Source: Fragilariopsis cylindrus CCMP1102 (taxonomy: Eukaryota > Bacillariophyta > Bacillariophyceae > Bacillariales > Bacillariaceae). From it: a stretch of 64,000 nucleotides of DNA. The notes under the pieces are model-generated. The model was not told where the DNA came from. It saw only the letters and a list, made by a program, of their open reading frames with translations, and ran no database searches. How positions within the stretch are numbered: position 1 is the stretch's first letter; each line of letters opens with the position of its first letter. The DNA is taken from positions 1-64,000 of the forward strand of contig FMBT01000292.1 in assembly GCA_900095095.1 (NCBI GenBank), written 5' to 3'. The translations under genes and the position numbers were made by a program. This document shows, piece by piece, positions 8,895 to 19,541 of the stretch.

Positions 8895-11800
8895 ATGCCC
8901 TATCACCCGCACGACACTGGATGGATCAGAACGATCTATTCATCCATTTGTCTAGGATGGTTTTTACTCTCTACCGGTTTACTACCCAGATTTACATGCT
9001 ACTCGCTATACAACAATGTTTGGATCACATATTGCAAAATCATTGCATTTATGTGTGAAGAAATTGGCAATGCTGTTATAACCTTAGGTGAAACAATCAT
9101 GGAGATCGATTCCATTGTATTCAACAAAATCAACTATATCAACCCAATTTACAACGTGTTTCAACGATTTGAGCACATGCTATCTCGACTTAATATTTTT
9201 ACTCATCCAGTCATTGGCATGCGCCCAAAATCGATCTCCAGAAAACACAACTCTAAGAACAACAAGACCTCTTCAGGAAGCCATCTACATGTCTTCTTTG
9301 CACGCAAGCGCAGACGTAAGAGGCACTCTGTTATCTCAGGGCCGATTCCACATTCGGCGAATGGTAACAGTCGAACCAAGGATCGAACCAATACTGGATC
9401 CAGTACCCAGTCTCGATCCGAGCACCAAACCAAGGTCCCTCGTATCCCTTCGGATACGTTCGTGTCCGCGTCCACCATCTATCCTATAGATGACCCATCA
9501 TGTCAAGATACCTCGTGGTACGATGCCATCTCTCCCTACTGGACTGGTGGTATGATTTGGGACGGTGCCTATGTCCTTAATCACCAAGTTGTCTCTGTTA
9601 CAACTGATCCTATCTTTGTTTCTGATTTACTTCCGGCATTTGAATTGTCTGCTACAATTCAAACACCGAAAGCAAGGAGTGGGGGTAAGCATGTCGGCCC
9701 ACGGACCACCATTGCTATTGATAGCGGATCTAGTATTCACATCTTTAAAGATGCCTTCCTTCTGGCTGACATCCAAGCTGATGAAAACAGTTCTATCTCT
9801 GTACGGACTACAGATTCGAAGTTCCAAATCAAGGATATTGGACGTCTATGCGATGACCTTGACACCCTGCCTCTCCCATCGGATGGCTACTATTTCTATC
9901 CGAATGGAGTAGCCAACTTGCTATCGCTAGCTATGCTTACTGATACCAAGCGAGTGGTTATGGACAGCGCCATTGACAATGCAATATACGTATTCAATGA
10001 TGATGGTTCATATGTAAGATTTGGTAAGACATCCAATGGGATGTACTGTATCGACATCACGACCGATGACGACCACCATATCGTCATGGCACATCAAACT
10101 GTAAAAGGGGAGAGTGCACACTTTTCTGCAATCGACTGTAGAAGAGCTGCAAAGGTCAGGGATCTCCAAGAAGCACTAGCATGCCCTAGTGACTTTGATC
10201 TGGCTAACGCAATTGAACATAATGTTATTGGCAACAGCCCTTTCACAAGGAGGGATGTACGTATTGCCAAACAGATATTTGGACCTGACGTCCCAGCAAT
10301 GAAAGGAAAGACTGTCAAGAACAAGAGCATTATGCCAAGAGAGGATGACGTAACAGACATCCCATCTTTCATCATGAAAGAATACTCCAACATCCACTTA
10401 GCAATTGATATCATGCATATCAACGGGATCAAGTTTCTTATATCACACTCCAAACACATTGGATTGATACAAACATATTGTGTTAGAAAGAACAATCGCG
10501 ATGCCATACTGGCATGCATCCTGAAGATAATACAAACATACAAAAGTAGGAGTGTGTTTAAGGTCGTGACAATTGAAGCGGATGGTGCGTTTGAATGCAT
10601 CAAACATGAACTACAAGACAAACCATACAACATCACACTATCAACATGTGATGCTGACAGGCACGTCGAGACTGTTGAAAGACAAATCAGATTCCTAAAA
10701 GAAAGGATCAGAGCAGTAAGACTGATGATGCCGTACAAGAAGATTCCAAAACGATTTACTGTCGAGATGGTACTCCGAGTTACAATGCTAATCAACTCAC
10801 TACCTAAGCAGAATGGCATCCATTCCATATTATCTCCAAGGGAAATAGTAACAGGAAAGAAGTTTAGATGCCCCACTGTCAAGGTAGGACAGTATGTCCA
10901 AGGGCATACTGGGGGAACTAATAGCACTGATGAGGAAAGATCTATCGATGCTCTATACATCGGTCGCGCTGACAATGGCAGTGGTCATGTTGTGTTTAAG
11001 CTAAGCACTAAGCAACCCGTTTCCGTCAATAGGGTTACAATCATTCCAACCACCGAAGCTCTGATCAATACTGTCAATGAGATTGCAGAACAAGAGAAGC
11101 AACCGGAAGGAATTGAATTTGCTGACATCAATGGAAGAGTTACATTAGACGACTTTGCTGCTAATGTGATCAATGATGATGACAGTAATGCCTCCGATGT
11201 TGATTTCAAAATGGATGAAGAATATCGAGAGGAGCTTAAAAAAGAACTAAAGCTGGAAGCAAAAGACAAGACAGTTGATGAATCGGATCCTGACTCAAAA
11301 GGATTCGGCGGTGATGAACCTGATTCACAAATCGACTTCTTTCAGAATCCAATACAGCAACACAACAGGGACACTCTCAATGAAAACGAAGATGCACCTA
11401 TTATCCTTGACAGTCGCACCCGATCTGGCATGAATCTCGCTAACTCAACATCAAAGCAGGAGTGTGGGAAGGATAAGAAGAGGAAGAAAAGAACCATCTT
11501 TGAAAATGATACTAATTTGATTGAAGATGATCTTGAAGACGATGATATGATGGAACCCACCATAACATCCAACGATGACATTATTACTAACGATACATCT
11601 GAAGAAGAAGATGAACCATCTGCTCCGCGCGAGCTTGATTCGGACCTGGGTTCATATTGGAACCTAGCACACTCGAAGCAAGCGTGCGTCCTTAGCACGA
11701 TCGCCTCATACAGTCATGTAGAGGCATCGAAATCAACTCCACAGTATGGTTTCAATAGAGGGTTAAAGGAATTTGGCGCAATGGGATATGAAGCAACTAT

Positions 11801-13454
11801 GAAGGAACTTGATGACAACCTCCTAGGAATGGGAGCAGTCAAAATGTTGCGACCATCGGAAACAAGCAGTTCAATACGGTTTGAGGCTCTAAACTATCTT
11901 ATGTTCTTGAAAAGAAAAAGATGTGGAAAGATCAAAGCAAGGGGATGTGCAGATGGTAGACCCCAACGTGAATACATATCGAAAGATGAATCCAGTTCGC
12001 CAACGGTATCTATATACGCCCTAATGACATCATGTTTAATGGATGCCATTGAAGGCAGGAAAGTCGCAACCTGTGATATACCAGGTGCTTTCCTGCAGGC
12101 TGATTACCCAGCTGATAAGGACTGTTACCTCAAGTTCGAAGGAGCAATGGTGACAATGATATGTGCCATTGATCCTAAATACAAGCAAAATATAGTGGAG
12201 AGGAATGGAAAAGAATATTTATATGCCAAACTGACCAAGGCTGTGTATGGTACACTCCTTGGAGCCATCCTATTCTACAAGAAGCTCAGTAAACAATTGA
12301 TTGAGTGGGGGTATGAACCAAACTGCTATGATAGATGTACCTTCAACAAAATGATTGAAGGGAACCAATGCACTATCCAATTTCATGTGGACGATTTGAA
12401 AATATCTCACATGAAGCAGTCCGTAATAGACTCAGTACTTGATGACGTAAACAAAGAATTTGGTACCGTCAAGAAGCCATTATCAGCTACCACTGGTGAC
12501 ATACATGATTATCTGGGTTTAACCATCGACTATAGTGAAAAGAACAAAGTGAAGTTCACTATGTATGACTATCTAGAAGACATACTGGCTGAAATGCCAA
12601 GTGACATGAATGGAACAGCTCCCACACCAGCGAGTAATAATCTATTTGATGTGGACGATGATTCGGAACTATTGAATGAAAAAGAAGCAGATTTCTTCCA
12701 CCGATCTACAGCTCGGTTGTTGTTTGCTGCCAAGAGGGCAAGACCAGATCTCCAAGTGGCTGTCGCTTACCTCTGCACCCGAGTCAAAGCTCCTACACGC
12801 TCTGACTATCGGAAATTAACCAGAGTGATGAGGTATCTAAGGTTAACTATATCCATCCCTCTAGTGTTAGGTTGGGATGGAAGTGGGAAGCTGCTATGGT
12901 CGATAGACGCATCGTTTGCAATACACAAGGATATGAGAAGCCATACTGGTGCCGTGTTGACAATGGGCCAGGGTGCTTTAATGTCAATGTCCCTGAAACA
13001 AAAGATCAACACAAAGAGCTCCACTGAAGCAGAATTGGTTGGAGTTGATGACGCTATGAATTTTATTGAATGGATTCAATTATTCGTTGGGGAGCAACTC
13101 AAGTCAATTAATCCTGATTCAATCCTTAATAAGATTGGTTCAGATGTTGTCATTCAGCAGGACAACACAAGCACAATACAGCTCGAAAACAATGGACAAG
13201 CATCTAGTACCAAGAGAACTAGACACATCAATATCCGATACTTCTATGTGACAAGCAAGATCAAAGAAGGAAGCATTCGTGTGATATATCATCCCACAAA
13301 GGAAATGGTATCAGATTATTTGACTAAGCCATTGCAAGGGAGCCTGTTCAGAACTCATCGAAACTCCCTTATGGGCCACGATGAAGATTCAATAGCGCGT
13401 TATGATCAAGAGTATAACGACGCTAAGGCAGCCGCTGCCAAGGACCTTTCATAA
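8895..13454 (+). CDS. Copia pol polyprotein (protease, integrase, RT, RNase H)
   Basis: 1519 residues. Order of domains: an N-terminal extension of about 270 residues with one hydrophobic stretch (near residues 10-35); aspartic protease with IAIDSGSSIHIF (near 276); integrase core with the D...D...E pattern (AIDIMHI, EADGAF and DADRHVETVERQ, about 500-600); reverse transcriptase with CDIPGAFLQADYP and the HVDDLKISH form of the YVDD box; RNase H with IDASFAIHKD, STEAELVGVDDA and HINIRYFYV. Integrase before RT is diagnostic of Copia. The long N-terminal extension ahead of the protease is unusual for simple Copia elements. Confidence 0.93.
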   Translation: MPYHPHDTGWIRTIYSSICLGWFLLSTGLLPRFTCYSLYNNVWITYCKIIAFMCEEIGNAVITLGETIMEIDSIVFNKINYINPIYNVFQRFEHMLSRLNIFTHPVIGMRPKSISRKHNSKNNKTSSGSHLHVFFARKRRRKRHSVISGPIPHSANGNSRTKDRTNTGSSTQSRSEHQTKVPRIPSDTFVSASTIYPIDDPSCQDTSWYDAISPYWTGGMIWDGAYVLNHQVVSVTTDPIFVSDLLPAFELSATIQTPKARSGGKHVGPRTTIAIDSGSSIHIFKDAFLLADIQADENSSISVRTTDSKFQIKDIGRLCDDLDTLPLPSDGYYFYPNGVANLLSLAMLTDTKRVVMDSAIDNAIYVFNDDGSYVRFGKTSNGMYCIDITTDDDHHIVMAHQTVKGESAHFSAIDCRRAAKVRDLQEALACPSDFDLANAIEHNVIGNSPFTRRDVRIAKQIFGPDVPAMKGKTVKNKSIMPREDDVTDIPSFIMKEYSNIHLAIDIMHINGIKFLISHSKHIGLIQTYCVRKNNRDAILACILKIIQTYKSRSVFKVVTIEADGAFECIKHELQDKPYNITLSTCDADRHVETVERQIRFLKERIRAVRLMMPYKKIPKRFTVEMVLRVTMLINSLPKQNGIHSILSPREIVTGKKFRCPTVKVGQYVQGHTGGTNSTDEERSIDALYIGRADNGSGHVVFKLSTKQPVSVNRVTIIPTTEALINTVNEIAEQEKQPEGIEFADINGRVTLDDFAANVINDDDSNASDVDFKMDEEYREELKKELKLEAKDKTVDESDPDSKGFGGDEPDSQIDFFQNPIQQHNRDTLNENEDAPIILDSRTRSGMNLANSTSKQECGKDKKRKKRTIFENDTNLIEDDLEDDDMMEPTITSNDDIITNDTSEEEDEPSAPRELDSDLGSYWNLAHSKQACVLSTIASYSHVEASKSTPQYGFNRGLKEFGAMGYEATMKELDDNLLGMGAVKMLRPSETSSSIRFEALNYLMFLKRKRCGKIKARGCADGRPQREYISKDESSSPTVSIYALMTSCLMDAIEGRKVATCDIPGAFLQADYPADKDCYLKFEGAMVTMICAIDPKYKQNIVERNGKEYLYAKLTKAVYGTLLGAILFYKKLSKQLIEWGYEPNCYDRCTFNKMIEGNQCTIQFHVDDLKISHMKQSVIDSVLDDVNKEFGTVKKPLSATTGDIHDYLGLTIDYSEKNKVKFTMYDYLEDILAEMPSDMNGTAPTPASNNLFDVDDDSELLNEKEADFFHRSTARLLFAAKRARPDLQVAVAYLCTRVKAPTRSDYRKLTRVMRYLRLTISIPLVLGWDGSGKLLWSIDASFAIHKDMRSHTGAVLTMGQGALMSMSLKQKINTKSSTEAELVGVDDAMNFIEWIQLFVGEQLKSINPDSILNKIGSDVVIQQDNTSTIQLENNGQASSTKRTRHINIRYFYVTSKIKEGSIRVIYHPTKEMVSDYLTKPLQGSLFRTHRNSLMGHDEDSIARYDQEYNDAKAAAAKDLS

Positions 13455-13521
13455 TTGAATGGAAGGGACATATTGATTACATTCGTATCGATGCTAACAC
13501 ATCAATAGGAATGTAGGAGTG

Positions 13522-13917
13522 TGTTGGGGATTCAATTATTAATACGAGTCCTGTGAGGTTTTCACAACAGTCATTATGTGTCACGAACGTCGTGACATCT
13601 GTGCATGTTGTTTCCTCACAATAAATATATATATGCTGCGCATTATCGTGTGGTTGGCAATTGAAGAGAAAAGATGTGTTGTATTTGCATTGCGTTAATG
13701 TAACTCAATGTAAGCACCTCCATCGGCACCTCGGATTGCCATCACCAATGTTAGTCATTATTTATTATAAAACTTATGCAATAGGTAAATAATAATAACA
13801 AGTTAATAAGCTAGCCATACATAGTATTCAAACCTATATATCACTCTAGTATCTTCAAGCATTACGTAATAAGCAACATACCAATACCCACGGCGTTGCG
13901 ATTACTGTATTTCAACA
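13522..13917 (+). repeat. 3' LTR of the Copia element
   Basis: 396 bp, identical by eye to the 5' LTR and followed by the target duplication ATTTT (13918-13922). It starts 67 bp after the pol stop codon. Confidence 0.92.
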
Positions 13918-13922
13918 ATTTT

Positions 13923-14728
13923 GACAGGGGAGGAGATATTTAAAAGTCAAGAACTTCTAGGAATTCAGCCAGGACCATTGCATTGTTTTCAACAACTTGA
14001 AAAGTGCATTGTCATTTCTCTAATTTAAGAGTGTTATGTTAGAGAAGAAAATTGTAGTATTAGAAAGGAATAAATTACAACTGATAGAACCTTTATAGAA
14101 TGAAACACACTGAGTAGTGCCAATGATCCACGACAGCAGAGATTGGGGGTATAAAACAAGATCAATGTGAGAGGAACCAATGCTACCAAAGGATAATGGT
14201 GAGGAATAATAGGACGAAAAAGCAAAAGAGTATAAGAAGAAGTATGGATGGTCATGATACGATTACACATGAGAACAATCAATCGAAAAACAGTGTGCAT
14301 CATCAAAGAATGGAACACAACACCATACCAGACATACAATTTTGAAATGAAGTGATGTGCGCCGTAGCAACAAAGAATGGAACAAACAGATAGCAATGGA
14401 ACATGAGATGGAGTACCAACTGAATATAGACCAAACAAGCAATGAAGAAGCAAGCATTTACACAGCGAGAAATGTATGTGTAACAAAAAATAAATAAAAT
14501 AATGATAAACAAGCATGACGACGATAATAATCCGGGACTGATACAATCACGAGTAGTCACATTAATTGCCACCGCCAAAAAAATAGTACAGTACATTGAA
14601 CATATGTGAAGATCATCACACCCTACAGTACTGTACTTAGTAGGTCCTACCATCATCTACACACTACACACCACAACACGACAATAACTAGGATTGACAG
14701 AAGATAGCTCTACCGGTATACAGTATTG
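13923..14728. other. Intergenic region, no gene supported
   Basis: Open frames here on the minus strand are made of low-complexity AT-rich sequence and match nothing. The right half carries several TACAGTA/TACTGTA motifs (near 14585-14640 and 14720), as other intergenic regions of the window do. Confidence 0.5.
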
Positions 14729-14736
14729 TATAAAAG
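14729..14736 (+). promoter_or_regulatory. TATA-like box upstream of the Pfs2-like gene
   Basis: TATAAAAG lies about 31 bp before the ATG at 14767, in a suitable place for a core promoter with a short leader. This is sequence resemblance only. Confidence 0.3.
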
Positions 14737-14766
14737 TTGTCTTCAATAAGTTTTACCGATCGCAAT

Positions 14767-16495
14767 ATGTCGAATCATTATGGTGCTTCCAATCATCGTG
14801 GAGGAGGTGGGGGTAGAAACAGCAACGACAACGAAACACCTGAAGATGCTGAACAGAAAGCTGCCGAACGAAATCTTATACGGCGTTGCATTGATTACCA
14901 CGGTCCCGCCGTCACGGATGTTACCAATCGTCTTTATTACAAGTCATGTCGTTCTTCTCACGTTAGGAATCATTACGCTAACCATTTACAGCCACATTCG
15001 GACTATTTGCGTCTCATGGGGATGCCCATTTCTACCGTATCTGATACGAACCCGTCAACTGCCTTCGTAACTTATTTGGCTCACGTGACGCGTGCAAAGA
15101 ATTCTACTCCCATCATGTGCCTAAGTTGGACGCCTGGAGGTAGACGATTATTGACGGGAAATCAAGAAGGAGAATTCACTCTATGGGATGGTATCACATT
15201 CGGCTTCGAATTAATAATGAGTGCCCACGATGTAAGCTTTCGGAGCATGGCATGGAGTCATAATCGCAATTATTTGTTAACGAGTGACGCGGGTGGCAAC
15301 ATCAAATATTGGTCGCCCTCTATCGCACCAGTCCAATCTATCGACTCTCACAATGGACAATCAATCCACGGATTAAGTTTTTCACCCAGCGACACAAAAT
15401 TCGTCTCGTGCGGAGACGACTCGAAACTTCGAATTTGGGATTGGGCAACGGCTTCTGAGGAGAAAACTTTAGAGGGACACGGATGGGACGTCAAATCGGT
15501 TCAATGGCATCCCCGTTCGAGTGTCATAGCCAGTGGTAGTAAGGACAATTTGGTTAAATTGTGGGACCCTCGTTCGGGTGGATGTCTATCGACCTTGTAT
15601 GGGCACAAGAACACTGTTACACGGGTGGCATGGAATAACAACGGGAACTGGTTAGTTACAGCAAGCAGAGACCAACTCATTAAGCTATATGACATTCGTA
15701 CCATGAAAGAACTAGCCAGTCTTAAGGGTCACCATAAGGAAGTTACTAGTATCGCATGGCATCCCTTACATGAAAGCGTATTAGCATCAGGTGCGATGGA
15801 TGGGACGATTCTATTTTGGAATTTAGGCGCCAAGGGAAGTGAGGAACCAGCCGCTCGAGTTCCATACGCACACGATATGGCTGTGTGGAGTTTAGAATGG
15901 CAGTAAGTGTTCAAATTTTCCCTTTGTGTTCTTATACCCGTATGAGGAAAAGGCTTTTTGCCTATTATTTGTTGGGTGTGACGTTGTATTTTACCCTATT
16001 TCTACTTTGTATTCCAAACGATAATTTTGACTTGACTTTTTCTCACTTAAAGTACTATTTCTCTTTAAAACTATCTTCGATATAATGCTGTTGTTCAATC
16101 ATATACGCTCGACGTTATGTTTTTTACTGTATAGTCCGGCTGGACACATGCTCGCCAGCGGCTCAAATGATAGACAAACAAAGTTTTGGGCACGAAATCG
16201 ATTGGGCAGCACCGCTGGATTGCAAGATGCATCTGAAGATAAGGATGAAGAGAATCATACTGCAGAAATTGAATTGGGCAACCACGTGGGTATCGTCATT
16301 GGACGAAGGGGAGCAACGATTATTAGCATGCAACGATCGACTGGATGTAAAATGTATGTTGACCAAGTCCGAAGGGTCTTGTTAATACAGGGCACAGAAA
16401 AGCAAATCGATACCGTGCAGAAACGTGTGGGGGCGTTGTTAGATCGAGTTTCGAATGAAGAAGGACGAGATCATCATGGAATGGCTATATCATAG
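14767..16495 (+). CDS. Pfs2/WDR33/FY-like mRNA 3'-end processing WD40 protein with C-terminal KH domain
   Basis: Two exons, 14767-15902 and 16135-16495, joined across a 232-nt GT-AG intron (CA|GTAAGT ... TATAG|T), giving 498 residues. The junction restores the family motif EWHPAGHMLASGSND. WD40 repeats run from about residue 105 to 420; the segments MCLSWTPGGRRLLTGNQEGE and WGITFGF-like TLWDGITFGFE are characteristic of Pfs2/WDR33, the subunit of the cleavage and polyadenylation factor that helps recognise the poly(A) signal in the nucleus. After the propeller comes a KH-like RNA-binding domain with the GxxG loop as IGRRGATI (about residues 430-485). The usual WDR33/FY proteins have a proline-rich tail instead, so this tail is odd. 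The first ATG in frame is used; the frame is open slightly upstream without an ATG. Confidence 0.88.
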
Positions 16496-17093
16496 TTTCT
16501 GGTCTCGTTAGGGTTGTATATAGATTAGAAAATAATAACAATTATTATAGACTGTTCCATTAAAAAAAATTAACTAAAAAAGTTACTTAAAACTTAAACA
16601 CCTTCCGCTTAAGCGAATCCTGCAATTTGCGTAAGTGTTGTCATATACTGTATAGGTATATGTCGTTAGCTAATATATGAACCTAATTGTTACTATCGGT
16701 AGGCGTACAATTGTAGCTACGATGTTAATAATTGAGCTTGGCTGGCATTTTGTGATTGGGGGGAGGGGGATTTGCTCAATCTTGCTCCATTTTTGGTTTT
16801 GTACTGTACTGTACTAACGATAGAGCACGTGACATACAATTTCAGAAATTACTAACACTTTTACTGTACTGTACATCAACACATTAAACATTTAAACATA
16901 TCGGCACAGTACCTGGTACAGTACAGTCAATAAACAACAACAATCGATCAATCGATCGACGATAGACTAGATTAAAACCAAACCATATCTTCTTATGATT
17001 CTTGTTAGCTGCATCCGTTCTATCGGTGCAGACTACTGGGTTCAAGATCGTAATAACGACATAGCTTCAATAGACCTATAATCATTGTGCTAA
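16496..17093. other. Intergenic region with TACTGTAC-type motifs
   Basis: No coding signal. It holds clusters of GTACTGTAC-like sequence (near 16800, 16862 and 16905-16930) and AT-rich tracts. It must contain the 3' end of the Pfs2-like gene and the promoter of the next gene. Confidence 0.5.
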
Positions 17094-17464
17094 ATGAATA
17101 TTATGATTCGAAATAGTACCCGCAGTAAAGAAGTCGAAAAATATGATGATATCTGTGACGATGACAGTGTTGACAGTGGCTGGTGGCGGAACGCAAATAT
17201 AGGTGAATGTCCCATTACATTGGAGTGTCTTTCAACGTTAGAATACCCTCCTTTTGCTTTATACAGGAACAACGACAACAACAGCGGAAGTAACAGTACT
17301 ACAAACCATGGAAAAGTATCTGCTTACTTTGATGGGTTAGCTTTGGCTTCGTATGTTGTAAGTCGGGGAGTATTTCAAAATCCGCTTACTAGAGCCGACT
17401 TAACAGCAAATGACTGCCGTCGTCTCGATCGTTATCTCGAAGATCATTGCTACAGTAGCTATAC

Positions 17465-17495
<31 letters not shown>

Positions 17496-18728
17496 GGCAA
17501 TAACGTGAGCGATAACCATAAACATTATGACCTGGAAACGAAGACGATGTTGACGATGATGATGGGGAAGAGGGGTGGGACAAAAGCAATGTCAGTAGCT
17601 GAAGCATTCGCATTGAGAAATTCGGTGCACGTAGCTCGATCAGATGGAGTAAACGATAACAACAACGCGAGAATCCAAACATTGCAAAACGCGGCAACAG
17701 CTGCACTCGCCGGTCTTTTCGTCTACGGGAACGACCGTAGTGGTCCTCGAGGTCATCGCTCTGCTAATGAAAGCGATCGGCAAGTACAATCCAGCAGCGA
17801 TCCATTTAATGAATGGGGTTACGATTTGTCTCGTCGGGTGGAAGACACATCGACTGAAGGAGGACATGGATACACTGTCATTGACGACGACGAAGCGATT
17901 GTGGTAGCGTCACAGCGATACGTATACGAAGCGGTGCAAATTGCATTCCCTCCTCTGTCAAACGAAACTTTAAACAATACTTATGATGGTGAACCCAGAA
18001 ATAATAATGTTGCCTCTATCGACGAACGTTTGTTGGAGCGAGTCCGGACCTTGTCTATTCAAGATCAAGAAAATAAAAGAAGGCACGCTCGAGAATTAGA
18101 ACAAGCGCGAAAAGAATTGTTGCGTCAAGCGTTGGAACGTCGACGACAGAAACAAAGGGAGCGAATTGATTGTTCTGCTCGAAACACAGAACATTACCAA
18201 TCACAACAAAAGGACGAAGAAGAACTCATGAAGGCTCGGGGAGAAATCGAGCGATGGAGAGATGATCAGTGGGAAAAGCTAAGAATACTTTCGGAAGAGC
18301 GACAATCAAATGAAAAGATATCGAATGCCATTATTCGTGATTCATGCGATCCAGAGGACCATATAGATACCACTAATCGAGATAAAGATAACGGTAGTAG
18401 TGCCATTACCAGTAACGACGACGAGGTAGCCGTCATCGACAACGAAATACCTACTACCGCCACTGCGCATGAAAGGAAAAAGGCTAAGGCAGCTGCGAAA
18501 AGAAAACGTGCCAAGGAAAAGAAGAAGACTCAGAAATCTTTGGAAAAAAAAGAAACGGAAAAGCTTCAACGAGAAGAAGCCAAAGAGGCGAAAAAGGCGG
18601 CTAGTGTTCTCAAATGTCGATTATGTGGTACTGGTATTCCAAAACCTTCAATGGCTTTTTCGCGGTTAGATCAACTGTTCTGTTCTTCCAAATGCGCTAG
18701 AACCGCTGTGAAATCAGATTCGACGTAG
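17094..18728 (+). CDS. U-box/RING-like protein with C-terminal zinc finger
   Basis: Single exon, 544 residues. Residues 38-116 begin CPITLECLSTLEYPPFAL and continue with YFDGLALASYVVSRGVFQNP and LTRADL, which resembles a U-box (CPI..., then a hydrophobic-rich segment before NPLTR) as in ubiquitin ligases. A poly-Ser run follows (near 124-137, encoded by AGC repeats). Residues about 320-500 are a highly charged coiled coil rich in Glu, Lys and Arg. The C-terminus has C-x2-C and C-x3-C pairs (KCRLCG ... FCSSKCAR, about 507-536), probably one zinc site. Role in ubiquitin transfer is inferred from the U-box likeness only; a splicing- or chromatin-linked role is equally possible. Confidence 0.6.
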
Positions 18729-19541
18729 ATGATAGTGATTCTTTCTGCAATACAAATAATAAAAGAGAAGATACGTATCAATACAACGAATTGAACTGAA
18801 TCAAACTGATTGTTGTGATAGTAGCAATAGTAGTAAAAATACTATTATTTATTGTTGTTGCTGTAGTATCGGTCCACACATCTACGAATGTGTGCTTTAC
18901 TGTTATTTTTTGCTAGTTGTTCCCAATTTTTTTTATACTTATGATATCCAACAAATCGACCATTACTCTTTTCGATTTATTCATAATTGCATTGACAATT
19001 TTACCTTTTTTTTCTCATATTGTGAGATGGAAATATGATAGAAAGTTTTACTGATCAAAACTTGGAAGTCAGAGTTGCCGTTCCATTGATTGATATTACT
19101 TTGATGACCACCATTCATAACAATAATATCATTCTTATGCGGAAGATTCCCTCGCGCTTTTAGGGATTTTTGTGCTCACATTATTATTGCAGCAAGTCCA
19201 AAGAACTACTACCACTTGTACGAGTAGTTACACAAAATGACAAATGACACATCGTACAACATGTAACGTTAGATTATAGATAATTCGATTGATTCATTCG
19301 TATTAAAACTCGAAAAAATTGACAACATAGGGTTTTGGAACGCCAATAGGCTAGTAGAACTCTACAGCAGTTAGAATATATATTACTACGAGTATTACCA
19401 CTACTTGTTTGTTTTAAAATGCAACGTTAGAAATGCGAATTACGAATTCATTTTAATATTTGAAACTGCAATGATTCTACTTATGCAAATAGCACATGTA
19501 TTCTTGTATGTAAGAAGGATTTCTTTCAGAACGATCACTGT
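18729..19541. other. Intergenic region between convergent genes
   Basis: AT-rich, without a supported gene. It separates the U-box-like gene (plus) from the ferric reductase (minus), so it should hold two 3' untranslated regions. Nothing repeated was noticed. Confidence 0.5.

Larger units (their letters stand above)
6060..13917 (+). mobile_element. Complete-looking Copia LTR retrotransposon (diatom CoDi-like)
   Basis: Two 396-bp LTRs (6060-6455 and 13522-13917) start TGTTGGGG and end TTTCAACA, forming the usual TG...CA inverted ends. They are flanked by the 5-bp direct repeat ATTTT (6055-6059 and 13918-13922), a target-site duplication. The LTRs look identical by eye, which points to a young insertion. 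Inside are a gag-like ORF and a pol ORF with the Copia domain order protease, integrase, reverse transcriptase, RNase H. The element looks whole. The assignment to the diatom CoDi group is an inference from the host setting and domain sequence. No clear primer-binding site was found after the 5' LTR. Confidence 0.93.

Noticed and set aside
9088-11698. Several frames on both strands inside Copia pol
   Set aside because: They are shadows of the strongly supported pol reading frame.
14034-14546. Long minus-strand open frame of 170 codons
   Set aside because: AT-rich, hydrophobic low-complexity product, overlapping another open frame, and no family likeness.
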